This document shows, one piece after another, positions 43,858 through 55,500 of a stretch of 64,000 nucleotides of DNA. The stretch comes from Halichondria panicea (taxonomy: Eukaryota > Porifera > Demospongiae > Suberitida > Halichondriidae), in NCBI RefSeq assembly GCF_963675165.1, contig NC_087378.1, positions 1,419,525-1,483,524 on the forward strand. Reading direction: 5' to 3'. The translations under genes and the position numbers were made by a program. Within the stretch, counting starts at the first letter, position 1; each line of letters starts with the position of its first letter. Below the pieces are notes generated by a model. The model made no database searches and was not told the DNA's origin. It saw only the letters and a program-made list of their open reading frames with translations.

Positions 43858-46165
43858 TCACATGGTCCTTCGCCCACTCCTGTTCCGAGAGCTAATCCTC
43901 TCAAATCTTCGTGATGAGCGACGTGATTGTGTCCCCTCTTGCAAGAGCTTGAACTGAGTGCGGCCACTGAAGCGGAAGGTGGAGCCTCGTCTGAAGAGAG
44001 AGTTGGTTGAGGGGCGGCGAATGTTGTCAGTCCTCACAGTCCTACAGGGAAAAGAATGAATGATAATAAAACGTTTGGTAGTTATAGTGAGTCAACATAC
44101 ACTGTGCATACACTGTGCACACACTTACTAATACCCGGTAGGTAAATCTGCATAAAAAACTACTGGATTCTAGCTCAATATATTTACATTGGATGCCAAT
44201 CTAGGAAATTTGTATTATACATGACTGTACTGACCTGAAGAAAGTATGATGTTCCACACATGACTTCCAGAGGGTCTTACAAATTTGCCTGGTGGGGCAG
44301 TGGAACACAATCACCTCAGTGTACTTCTCAGTCTAAGAGTTGACAAGTACATAACAATCTATTAGAACTATACTGTATGCTGTGAATGGTGCTATATACA
44401 AGAAACTTACAGGTGGTGTTACCATCTCAAAGAGAATCTGCTTTCCTTTGAAGTTTACTCCAGCAATACGAACCCTGGGCCAAAAAACAATCATAATCGA
44501 GTACATTTGCCATAGCAATGTTTGGGTTACCATGGGAAGTTGTTGAGGGGAGTGAGGAAAGGCTGCTCCCCACAAAACACAGTCACTCCTTTAGCCGATA
44601 TGCCCAAGAGCAAGTTGATACTGGATATATCCTAAAATCAATACAAGAACAAACATGAGAAACTATCGGCTTTTTAACACACTTACAAGTACAGGATGAA
44701 AGTCCATTCCATATCTCTCCAATCTGCAGGCAACGTCTAGGAAGCGTTTGTCACATTCAGCAGGCAGGAGACCACTAGGGAATGGAATGTAAACAATGTA
44801 CTAAAGTCATCAATCATCAATGTCGGGGTACATTCCTTTACTGATTGAGGTTACCACACATATACATGTACAAACAAGCTCAGAACACGCTCAGACAATT
44901 ATTATACAGGTACAAACATAACGGTGTATGGAACAAGCTCAGAATGCTAGAGGCAAATAGAGGTAGAATATTATAATGGGTCGTAGTTTCCTACTCACTG
45001 GTTCCTTTGGTGCAGTTCAGCCACTTTGCTCTTAAACTCTAAAGGCTTGTCCTCTAGACTGGGGAAGTCGTCGAGGTAACCGTCTGAATGATCAACTGGG
45101 TCAAAGTCCCCAGCCTCCCCCTGCACTATGAGACTGTTCATCACTGCCAGGGTGTCCTCAGAGCAAAACAGCTTCTCATTGAGCAAGTCCTCTTTAAGTT
45201 GGAGCGCAAGGAAGTATCTGAAAGAGGGAAAGGAAACGATATGCAGTAATAAAGTGTGACTGTGCTTAGTTGTGTGCAGGCTGTGATGTGGGTGAGTGTT
45301 TAAGTCACCTTGTAGCTTCCTCAAACAAGAAGGTGACTGAAACTGGGTAAAGCTTGACTCGGAATCTGAAGTTGAATCTTCCCTCTGCAGGTAAAAGGTC
45401 ATTTTATAATTAGGAAGGAGATATTACATGTACTCACTTTTGACTTGTTTTTTGATAATCTTCTGAGGGTCCAACCAGTGCTGTGGAGAGAGAAAGAGAG
45501 ATCATACTGTGACATTCAGCTGTTGTATCATTCGGTCTTAACCTAACAGTCTTTTCTTGGTTAACTCAAACTGAGAATGTACACTGTATGCATAGGGGTA
45601 GCTAGGCAAGATGGTGTGCATGATGTGCACAGGGGTAGCTAGGCAAGATGCATGTTACATGGTGTGTGTAATTATGGTTGACCTTGCAAATTAAGGGGGA
45701 GTGCTTCACTAAGGGAAGTTGGAATGCACACCACACTACCTCGAGGATCAGTGTACCATTGAATCCAAACTGGGCTCCCTTATCTGAACCCATCGTATGT
45801 ACATATTAAACAAATGCCATACCACTTGTTCTTTGCTGTCCAGGTACTGTAGTCCAAAATAGTCTGTCTCCTCTAGACCCAAGTGCTTGAACACCTCTGA
45901 CAGCAGCACCTCACCGATAGTGCGTTTCTGTGAAACAGTAATTTCATCAATCTTACTTCATCAATCTTATTTTATCAACCTTTCAATGAATTGATACAGC
46001 ACAAGCAGTGTGTGTGCCAACAATCAAAACATGGGTGTGGCACACTGTGATCAGACTGGTGTGTGCCTTTACTATACTATAAAGCTTTGAAAAACTTACA
46101 TTGACATCAATACTGACGGTGGATCCGTCCAGAACCTCTACTTGACAAGCAAAAACCTCCGCCAT
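43858..46165 (-). CDS. FERM-domain protein (FRMD/protein 4.1-like), 347 aa, 10 exons
   Basis: Membrane-cytoskeleton linker of the FERM superfamily. Exons (minus): 46100-46165, 45823-45927, 45438-45480, 45309-45384, 44999-45217, 44687-44774, 44531-44631, 44411-44474, 44235-44332, 43858-44041; all in frame. It contains the three FERM lobes: F1 (RTIGEVLLSEVFKHLGLEET; EQVHWLDPQKIIKKQVK), F2 (YFLALQLKEDLLNEKL...; GDFDPVDHSDGYL), and F3 (ISSINLLLGISAKGVTVF; CKTLWKSCVEHHTFFR). A short FERM-adjacent region, LFRRGSTFRFSGRTQ, and a Ser/Arg-rich C-tail end the protein, as in FRMD3/FRMD5-type proteins but truncated. No catalytic domain follows. Lies tail to tail with the second DSL gene. Confidence 0.88.
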
Positions 46166-46386
46166 GGTGTGATATTCGTACGGCTTGTAGATCGACTTGG
46201 CTGTAGCGCAACACTAAAGTACAAAGGTCAATTGGTGGCAATGACGTCATACCTACCGAAGCATACCAACACACAAATTTTCCTGGTGGTGAGCTCCTAG
46301 TGCAGTGCAGTGTAATCCACCTTTCCCACGAAATTTAATCAGGTCCTATCATGCTGACGATGAAACTAAGCAGGATCACTCTGAAA

Positions 46387-46566
46387 ATGTCAGACTTGGA
46401 GGAGTACGAGCAACTCAAGCGTGCCAAAGAGAAACTGATGGACACCGACGACCCTCCACCCACTACCACCCCTCAGAAGGGAGAGCCATCCACCGCCACT
46501 GGACCCAAGTTTGATAAACCAAGCAGAAGTGTCCCCCGATCATCAACACCTGAACACTCTACATAA
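46387..46566 (+). CDS. Small hydrophilic protein of unknown function, 59 aa
   Basis: Single-exon frame, charged N-terminal helix (MSDLEEYEQLKRAKEKLMD) then Pro/Thr/Ser-rich tail. The frame opens at 46351 with another ATG, but the second gives the compact product. It starts about 220 bp from the FERM gene on the opposite strand, a typical shared-promoter setting here, and ends just before the MIC60 3' end. I do not recognise it. It could be the last exon of something or a genuine microprotein. Confidence 0.4.
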   Translation: MSDLEEYEQLKRAKEKLMDTDDPPPTTTPQKGEPSTATGPKFDKPSRSVPRSSTPEHST

Positions 46567-46750
46567 TGACTTTATATGTTTTGCTCGCTTTATAATATCA
46601 TAATAGCTCTGTACATGCAATCTTGTTCACTCTTTTCAAAAATTTAACAATCAAAGATAATTATACACAATTACAACCACTCCATATATTAAAAGAACAC
46701 TAATTGCAAACAAATTTGAACAATACAGCAACAATACAAAAAGGTACGGT

Positions 46751-49700
46751 TCAATTGAATGCTATGTTGGTGGCTGAGGTATAAGTCTGAATTACTCTAA
46801 CAGCTTGCTGAGTCTCTAAATATAGCCTAGCATCCTCCAGCCAGTCTCGGGCCACTCGCCCAGACTCGTTACGCAAATGACTCATATACCAGACAGCTTT
46901 CTCAAGATCGCCCCTCTGCACTGAACTATTGGCAAGACTCAGCAACTCAAATGTGTCCAAACGATCAATATCTTTTGTTTCCTTTACTCCCCGCAAGTTA
47001 AACACCAGTAGCGATTGAAGAAAGGATAACGCATAAGTGCCTAGTCCACCTCCATTCTCAGGAACAAGTGAAACACGTTTGCTAATTTGATAGACCTTCT
47101 GAAACCGTTCCTGCAGACCAGACTCAGATTGGATCCCAGCAGCAGACTCACTCGAAGCTTGTTTGGGTATTGACTCGATGACGGACAGTACAAAGTTGTC
47201 TCCACGGGCTGCTTTGCGAAGAGAAGCAATTTCTTTTGAGATGGTGAATCGATCGTCAGGATTTGCGTTGGCTTGATCCAGTGCTCCAATCAGAGTGTCA
47301 CAAGCATTACGGATGATCTGTTGATGACGAGTCAGCTCACCTGAAGTGGGAAATATAATTATTAGTTTTGAAAAATATTTCAGCTAATTACAGTAGAATT
47401 AAACCATATCAACAAAAATTATGGATACAGGAGTACACAAAAAAAGTACAAACACATAATTATACAGGTTTAATGTACATACACATAATTATAATTATAT
47501 GTACCTGCATTGGCAATTGTGTTGACCATGGACTCTATTCCTCTAAGCCGTGCCATGGCCTTGCTCATTTCAATCTGGTATTGGGCCTCCTGTTCGATAA
47601 GTTTCAGCTCCAGTTCCTGTGACCATACAGATGCTAGTTCATCGGCCTGGGAGCTCAGGGCATCTCTGAGGTGGCTAGCATGTGCCTCACTCTGAAGGCG
47701 AATCTTCTCTCTCAGTTCAGCTTCAAACTCATAGGCAATCTCAGACTCCTGCATATGTGAACAAAAACATTTACCAATGGCTACTGTAAATCAATACATA
47801 TACATGCACACAAGCACAGAAAGTACACTGATTAAAAACCTCGTTATGATTAGCCTAGCAACCATACTCCATAGGTTACCTTTCTGGCATATTCCTGATC
47901 CATTTGAAGCCTTTGTCTTTGAAGTTTTAGCTTCACTTTCTCAACAGCAAGTTCTTCAAGTTTTTGCTTCTGCTTGTCAAGAGCTGCACACAAAGACAAA
48001 TGGATTATGCAACCAGCACAGGGACATTCTAGTACATACACACCTGCTCCCAGAGAGGTTGCCTTTTCCTGTTCTATCTCATCCAGTTTCTGCTTAAGGA
48101 CATCAATCCTCTTACTCTGCATGAGAATGATAGCCTCTTGCTTCAGATCTGCCTGGGGTGGAACCGTACCAAGCTCTCTGTATAAAAGAGATGATGGCAC
48201 AGTCACAAAAACAGGCAGTCAAAATAGCTTTGTTTACAAAATCTAAAGCCAACGAAATGCGTGGTTTTTTAAGTAAAAGTTGTATACATAATTTTATTAT
48301 AAACACCTACTTCTGCAGCTGCTCTCTGTTCCTTCTTGTCTCTTCATGATAGTCTCTCAGAACCTCACTGGAAGTCTCTGCCTCAAGAAGGTTGTTCTCC
48401 CCTACGTCAAGGTCAGCCATCAGTTTGGTGACGTCTCCTTCAATCTCCTCAGCCTTTGACTTCAGTCCCACCTCCCCAGCAGCTATGAGGATGGAGCTGA
48501 TATCAGCAGTTTTTTCCTGGAGCTTGAGAGTAGCTTCATCAAGCTCCCTCTTTCTGTCTTCAATAGCCACCTCAGAACTTGCAATGTCCTCTGACAATCA
48601 GACAATAAAAGCAAGTGTTTTTTGTGGTTCTTTTTACCTGCCAGTGTCTCCATGGTGCCCGTACCATCATGATTGTTCTTGATGACCTCAAACATATTCT
48701 GTTGGTGTGACTTAACTGCTTCTATGACAGCACCCTGTGCTGTGGCCACCTTACTGGACAGAGCTTTGAGATCTGCAAACGTTTCTTGAAGCTTGGCATC
48801 GACCTACATGTATGATATCAGATATACGATGCGTGCTAGGAGACAAAGATGTACTACTTTGGAGGTGTCTTGCATCCACTGTTCCCTGACAGATTGAGAG
48901 CTCTGATGGTCCTTGACTTGCTCTGATAGGATCTTCTCAGCCACCCTCTCTGTCTCCTCCCTCACAGAGGCCACAGCACTCTCAACAGGGTACAACGTCT
49001 GGGACGAAATAACAACATTGTCATGACAGCAACTATTCACAACGAATTATAGCAGCATAACCCTAAGCTGAAATAATAGTTGTTTAATAATGCGATATGT
49101 ATGTTTGTAATAATCATATGTTTGTAATAATCATAAGGCAAGGCCGCTGTGCTCATAAAGTTTACTGTACCTGTTTAGGAGTTTGTTTTTCAACTGGCAA
49201 GACATCAGGCTCAATGGGAGGGTCCTCATCCACCAGTTTCTCAATAGTTTCCACCTCGGTAGCCATTGCTGCATCAACTGGGGTACTCTCAGGCTGTTGC
49301 TGTGCGGCAATAGGAGTCGATTCAATAATGGGAGAATCTTCCGGTGTTGCTTTAGGTGGCTTAGTGAGCTCAGGCTGTGATACTGTAGGTGTTCTTTCAG
49401 AAATAGTCTCTTTCTCTACTGGAGGAATATCTATTTTGGGCTTCTCAGTAACGGTTTCGATCTTAGTAGCAGCAGGTTTGATAATTTTGGGAGCAACAAT
49501 TACATGTGTGTCTTTACTTCGTTCAGCTTTATACACAAGTTCAACTTTTTTCGAGTTCTGGGTAGAGCCGATAATGCTTTTCCACTGTCCTGTCACAGAA
49601 TCTGTCACACTGCTGAACCCTGGGAGGTACTCGTTGACTATGTTCTTAAACCTTGGGTCATAGCTCGAGTATACAATGGATCCAGCTGCTGTTGCCCCAA

Positions 49701-49948
49701 CACCTGTGAGCATGTAGAGCAGTAACTTCCTTGCACCAGATCCACCACCACCACCAGTAGCTCCAGTTTGCTGCCACCTAACCATATGATTGGGACTGAA
49801 TCTAGCCTGGAGAATAGTGTGCATTAATCAGAATCGACATTTCTTTTTGCGGTACTATGCATCATAATTAGATCTATACATGTATATAACTTACATTTAT
49901 CCCCCTTGTAGCAGAACAAGGAACAGTCAAGGCTCGGTGCAGAGACAT
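46751..49948 (-). CDS. IMMT: MIC60/mitofilin, MICOS core subunit, 783 aa, 9 exons
   Basis: Inner-membrane organiser of crista junctions. Exons (minus): 49895-49948, 49171-49806, 48855-48998, 48638-48803, 48311-48590, 48044-48177, 47880-47983, 47505-47748, 46751-47340; frames agree. N-terminal targeting peptide (MSLHRALTVPCSATRG). One TM helix after a Gly-rich linker (KLLLYMLTGVGATAAGSIVY), then DPRFKNIVNEYLPGF and a low-complexity Pro/Thr/Glu region. A long coiled coil spans most of exons 3-8. The C-terminal mitofilin signature is SSVQRGDLEKAVWYMSHLR, then RVARDWLEDARLYLETQQAV. Similar in length to human MIC60 (758 aa). Tail to tail with the small unknown gene. Confidence 0.93.
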
Positions 49949-50100
49949 TCTCACTCGGTTCTTCTCAGCTAGCTCAGTGCAGATTGAATTGTAGTCTCGT
50001 AGCCAGACTTTTTACTTTGGGGGTGCGTGTCAGTATTCCTCTTAGTCTCGTTCTCAGTCCAACTTTCTCTAACCTACATGTAATGCCTTGTTGCACATCC

Positions 50101-50140
50101 GACCTGGAATCGAGGCTAGCAGTGACATAGCCTCGAATAG
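50101..50140. repeat. Short repeat, TAGCCTCGATYCCAGGCC family
   Basis: Contains CCTGGAATCGAGGCTAG followed by an inverted TAGCCTCGAAT. A shortened copy of the palindromic family, between MIC60 and the first SOD-repeat gene. Confidence 0.55.
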
Positions 50141-50257
50141 TAGTCAGCGCGCCAACACAAGTTTGCGCATGCGCATTTATCAGAGAATACTGCAAAGCAA
50201 CACTAACACACTAATTATCATAAAGTACACAATAATTATATAACTGCTAGAGTGTTG

Positions 50258-52069
50258 TTAGGCATTTGTGTTCTGATAACCGGTGAACGATGCAAAAAGT
50301 CCACTTGGGTAGTTACTTAGGCGTTCAATGTTTCCACAAGCTAGAGGAACTGCGACACCATCAACATCCTGAACCACGACTAGAGAGTGGCCGACAATCG
50401 TGTGTGGGCCAAACACAGGGACGTAGTGGGAAGAGGAACGATCAACTTGTCTTTGAGAACCTGGGGCTATTGGAATAGCAGAGCCAAGGTTCCCAATCAA
50501 GAAAGCATCGCCAGTTTTGATATTGTTGCTAGAAAGAGGTCTGCTGAAAATTGATCCAGTAGGTTTGGAGAAGATGGCCCCAAGAGCTTCTGCAGTACAA
50601 TTTTTAGGATCGCTAACCATCCCTTCACGGATTATGAGTGAAATATTCCTTTGGCGAATCGATTGGATGTGTGGCTGAATGAACGTACGGTCGAGAGGAC
50701 TTGTTTGATAGAAAATGACTGAACCAAAGATGTCCTTGCCAGAGAATTTAGCCTTAGCCACTTGGGGGGCAACCTTATCGAATCGAGCACATGCATCAGG
50801 CGCAGAATCCAGGCCTCCTACTCGGACAGATACAAAATGGTTATTGGCAGGAGAGAAAAATGTGGATAATGGGATGAGCCCAAGCTGAGTGTCAGTACAG
50901 CAAAGACGCATACGACCATCCACTTGTTGTAGAGGGCCACATTTTACAACCAAGTCTCCAAATCGACAGAGTCTGTGTTCTTCCATTGTACAGTCTGGGA
51001 AGGTGTGTAGGTCTGAGTCACCAGCAACCTATTAAATGTGTGCACGTATGTGTATGCCATTGTACTAGAGAACATATCAATCAATGAGTGGGTGTGTATG
51101 TGAGAAGCCATTGACTGGGTTAACATAATAACAATTATTACCGAGTGGGTGTACGACTGCAGGTAGTTATTTTACAGTGGGTGTAATGCATATCTTTACC
51201 GCAGCTCTCAATCCATTGCAGGAGTTTCCAGAGTCAGGTTGCCCGAAATGAAGACTCCATGTCCTGTCCCTGACTGCCGTAGTATCACCGACCACTTGCA
51301 CTAGGTCGACAAAGATCTTGGCACTGTCTTGGCCAGCTACATGACGGATCACAATTTCCCCTTGAAGAACACCATTATCAAAAGCAGCCCTCAAGTTTTT
51401 CACTCTGCAACCGAGTGGCTCAATGTTTGCACATATAAACCTATTGTTTGGAGATCCTGGGTAATGGATAACCAGTGCTCGACCAATAACAGATTGTGGG
51501 CCATACAAATTGAGAAGAGGATCGACAAAAAACTGTTGTTGCTGATCATTTCGAAGACGGCCAAGCTTCCCACTAAAATCTCCAACTTCACAAGATGTTG
51601 CATTATTTACATTGCAATTTACGTTGTATTCTTCAGGATTGTTGAATTGATTAGTCGGGTCGTAATGTCCTCCTACTTCTAAATCTGAGCATGGAAAGTC
51701 CTTCAGTAGGGCATCTCGGACAGGGTACTCATGTGCGTGCCATGGATAAGTCCCACTAAACTGATTAAGACCTTCCAAGTTGACGTTAATTTCAGTTGGG
51801 GCACCTCTTGTCGGCTGATAGAACTGAACATATCCCCTCACTCCTCCTTGGTCAAACACGGCCTGCACATTGATAGAGCCATCACTGCGACCTTTGTAGC
51901 AACCATTGAAGGCTAGAAAAGAGAGAACATTACTTCACATTAAAACAATTCAGGCTTCATGCAAAACTAGGATAACTACACTCTTACATGGAGGAGGATA
52001 TTTAAAAGTAGCACTGGCCAGGGACACTAAAGCCAACAAGAGCACTATACGTTGCATTTGGAGCGACAT
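50258..52069 (-). CDS. Secreted Cu/Zn-SOD-repeat protein, copy A, 521 aa
   Basis: Extracellular protein with several Cu/Zn superoxide dismutase-like modules. Exons (minus): 51988-52069, 51200-51912, 50258-51028. Signal peptide MSLQMQRIVLLLALVSLASA. Module 1 keeps the metal ligands in order: WHAHEYPV (H-x-H), GGHYDP, CEVGDFSGKLG (Asp), VIGRALVIHYP; it also has the Cys pair FPC...FICA. Module 2 (from RVKNLRAAFDNGVLQGEIV) is partial. Module 3 (from KVAPQVAKAKFSGKDIFGSV) reaches a SOD-like end, FGPHTIVGHSLVVV...PLACG, but lacks the ligand His, so it is probably structural. Resembles repeat-SOD proteins of invertebrates. Head to head with CFAP43. Near-identical in its last third to copy B at 54783-56570. 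Confidence 0.82.
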
Positions 52070-52509
52070 ACTGCTGTAGGTGCAGCGAGTACTGTACTAC
52101 TGGAAACTGTAAGGAAGGAGGTCAAGGTTGTGTGTATTGTTACGTTGTTTGTGGTTGCGCATGTTGCGCAGCGGCGTGGATGATTGTGATCATGTAGAAA
52201 TGCTAAATATTAAATGTCTAGATCTGCAGGTAGCAAGCATTTTTCCACCAAGAAATGAAGAAAACAAAGCTCATGTCAGTCTCTAGGCCTAGCAGCATAG
52301 CCATATGTACAGTAACATGTCGCTCCAGAAAAAAAAAGCCAGCCACTTCATGAAACGCGGCCTGGTCCCGAGGCTACTGAATCTCACTCAGTAGCCTCGA
52401 GAATAATTATTTCCATGGGCTCGAGGCTAGATTCATGGTTGCCTAGATACCAGCAAACTTTCTTTCGTGTGCGTTATTTGAGATAATTGTTGTTGAGATC
52501 AAAGGGAAA
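52070..52509. promoter_or_regulatory. Bidirectional promoter region, SOD copy A / CFAP43, with hairpin repeat
   Basis: 440 bp between two opposed start codons. Within it, 52363-52430 holds a palindromic repeat: GAGGCTACTGA, 7-base loop, TCAGTAGCCTC, then a second GCTCGAGGCTAG. It is of the TAGCCTCGATYCCAGGCC family. No TATA box is evident. Confidence 0.5.
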
Positions 52510-55500
52510 ATGAATTTGTATGGAAACCTGGACATAAAGTAAGCAAAGTTGAGCATAGTCACACCTATCATTACCTATACTCCATATTAGGTGGTCCGCT
52601 GGGTATGGAGGCAGTCCTATACACCATATTGACAATGACACCCTTGTTTATGGTTCGGGTAACCTGGTGACTTTCATGAAATCCAACGGAAAAGTGATTC
52701 GGAGCATACAGAGTGAAGGCAGTGGAGTTGGACCTGTAGCCGTTTGTCCGAAGGCAAATTTGTTTGCCTACGCTGAATGCACAATTCAGCCGAGGATATT
52801 TATCCTGAGTTACCCCACATGCAAGGTGGAGGCTGTCCTCGAAGGTGCATACATAGATGCATTAAATTTTGTATGCACTATCGTATGTAATAGGTGGAGC
52901 GCAGCTAGAGTACTCCCACCTTGTCTTTTCAAGTGATGGCAAAAAAGTAGCCAGTGTTTCCTCTGTCCCTGATTTTACCTTATCTCTCTGGTGAGTTAAA
53001 CTACATAATGTGGTTAGTTTTCCATGTTCTATTAGGAATTGTGAGGAGTGTACAGTAATTTGTGATACCAAAGTGGGTACCAGTGTGTCCCAGATTTCAG
53101 TCAATCCTCTCAACTGGAAGCAGCTATGTGTGGTGAGCTCTGCCAACGTCACTCTGTGGAACTTGGAGCAATGCGATGATGTTAACTTACTCTCACCAGT
53201 GTAAGCACCATAAATTGTCATTAATTTTATTGTTTACTGCGTGTGTGTAAATGTGTGGTGATAATTTTAACCTCATAGGAAAGCAGTCTTACCAGATATT
53301 GAGGCAGCAGTGGGTTACCAGTCGCACCCAATCCTCCCCTGCTCATCAAACGATGCAAAGCTGGAGCATGCAAGTCAGAGGTTGGAGCGAAGGGATACCA
53401 AACTAGATGGAGGCCTGACTCTGTTCACGCCCACTGATATTTCCAAAGTGCTGTATTCTGAGAGCTATAACACATTTATGCAGAAGAGGGTTCTCGTAGA
53501 GCCCAAGTGTCACTGTTGGACCCCTGAGCAGAGTGTGTATGTGGGGTGCTCTGGAGGACAATTACTTATGATGGAGTCAGACAGCGGAGTTACCAAACTA
53601 GTAGCAAACCCACAACTCACTGTGAGTGCTACTTAACCAATTTATCAATTTATATTGTATTTTGCTGTACTCGTTAGGCTTATTGCCCATCTCCTGTGCC
53701 GGATGAAATCCACAATACCAACATACTGTCAAAGAGAGAGAGAAAAGTCAGTATCACTGAGTCTGAGGTTGCCTTAAAGACTGGTCATGCTCTGTTGAGG
53801 GAGGGCTCTGTGGATTGCATTGCACTTAGCAGGAAAGGCTTATTCACTGCTGGCAAGGTATTCATTATAATCGTTGGTGTTGGATAAGGCTTACAAGTTT
53901 CTCCATCACACACACTTTAGAATGGTCAGATCAACTGTTTTGAATCTAGCAGCAGTTTAAAGCTCCTTGGTACCTGTTCTGTTAATCAGCCCGTGGTGTC
54001 ACTCTCCTGGTCCTTCAACTACAGCCAATTGGTCCTGGGCACAGCGGAAGGCTCTGTCTTCTGTGTAGACCCAAACAAACTGGAGAGTGGAGCGACTACC
54101 ATCTCAAGCACTGGGAGGTCTCGACTGATAGGGGTGGATGTCATCACACCCGGTACTACACATTGTATTGTAAGTATAATTATACTGTTGGATTCCATTG
54201 TTACATGTGTACTTACTTCCCCAGAGCTGTAGAAGAGATGGTACTCTTCATGTGTGGAGTATTGAAAATGGCCAACTCGTCTCTACCCTCGAATTGAATA
54301 CTGAGGTTTGTTTTTGTGGGTATAAATAACCAATTGCGTTAATACTGTCTCACCCTTTCAGTGCACCAGTATAGTGTGTCTTGCTAGCAGCCACACTGCA
54401 ATGGTTGGTACCTCCTCTGGACAACTGCTCCTGATTGCACTCAATGAACTATCAGAACCTCGACTGGTCTGGAAAAAATTCATGCATAATGGGCCAGTGA
54501 AAGCTATAAGGTGACTAATCTTGGGTGAGTGTGTGTGCGTACACTTCATATTACTCAGGTGTGACGATGCTGGTAAATTTATGGCAACTATGTCTGACAA
54601 GGGAGAAGTTTTCTTCTATGATGCTCGAGCTTCAACTGGCTTTCAAGTTATTGGGTATACAGGTATGTACACGTGCTTAAATCTTTTCAATCATTGATGT
54701 TTTCAAAATGTACAAACAAACACAATAATTATATGTATCACACAAATGACATAATGTATGTATAGTGAACTACTACAGCTGCTTAGGCATTTGTGTTCTG
54801 ATAGCCGGTGAACGATGCAAAAATTCCACTTGGGTAGTTACTTAGGCGTTCAATGTTTCCACAAGCTAGAGGAACTGCGACACCATCAACATCCTGAACC
54901 ACGACTAGAGAGTGGCCGACAATCGTGTGTGGGCCAAACACAGGGACGTAGTGGGAAGAGGAACGATCAAACTGATTTTGAGAACCTGGGGCTATTGGAA
55001 TAGCAGAGCCAAGGTTCCCAATCAAGAAAGCATCGCCAGTTTTGATATTGTTGCTAGAAAGAGGTCTGCTGAAAATCGATCCAGTAGGTTTGGAGAAGAT
55101 GGCCCCAAGAGCATCTGCAGAACAATTTTTAGGATCGCTAACCATCCCTTCACGGATTATGAGTGAAATATTCCTTCGGCGAATCGATTGGATATGTGGC
55201 TGAATGAACGTACGGTCGAGAGGACTTGTTTGATAGAAAATGACTGAACCAAAGATGTCCTTGCCAGAGAATTTAGCCTTAGCCACTTGGGGGGCAACCT
55301 TATCAAATCGAGCACATGCATCAGGCGCAGAATCCAGACCTCCTACTCGGACAGATATGAAATGGTTATTGGCGGGAGAGAAAAGTGTGGATAATGGGAT
55401 GAGCCCAAGCTGAGTGTCAGTACAACAAAGACGCATACGACCATCCACTTGTTGTAGAGGCCCACATTTTGCAACCAAGTCTCCAAATCGACAGAGTCTG

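Noticed and set aside
45602-45793. Minus-strand frame starting MGSDKGAQFGFNGTLILE inside the FERM gene
   Set aside because: Lies in the intron between exons 45823-45927 and 45438-45480, which join in phase and complete the FERM F1 lobe without it.
49097-49663. 188-codon plus-strand frame
   Set aside because: Antisense of MIC60 exon 2 low-complexity region; the minus strand carries mitofilin sequence.
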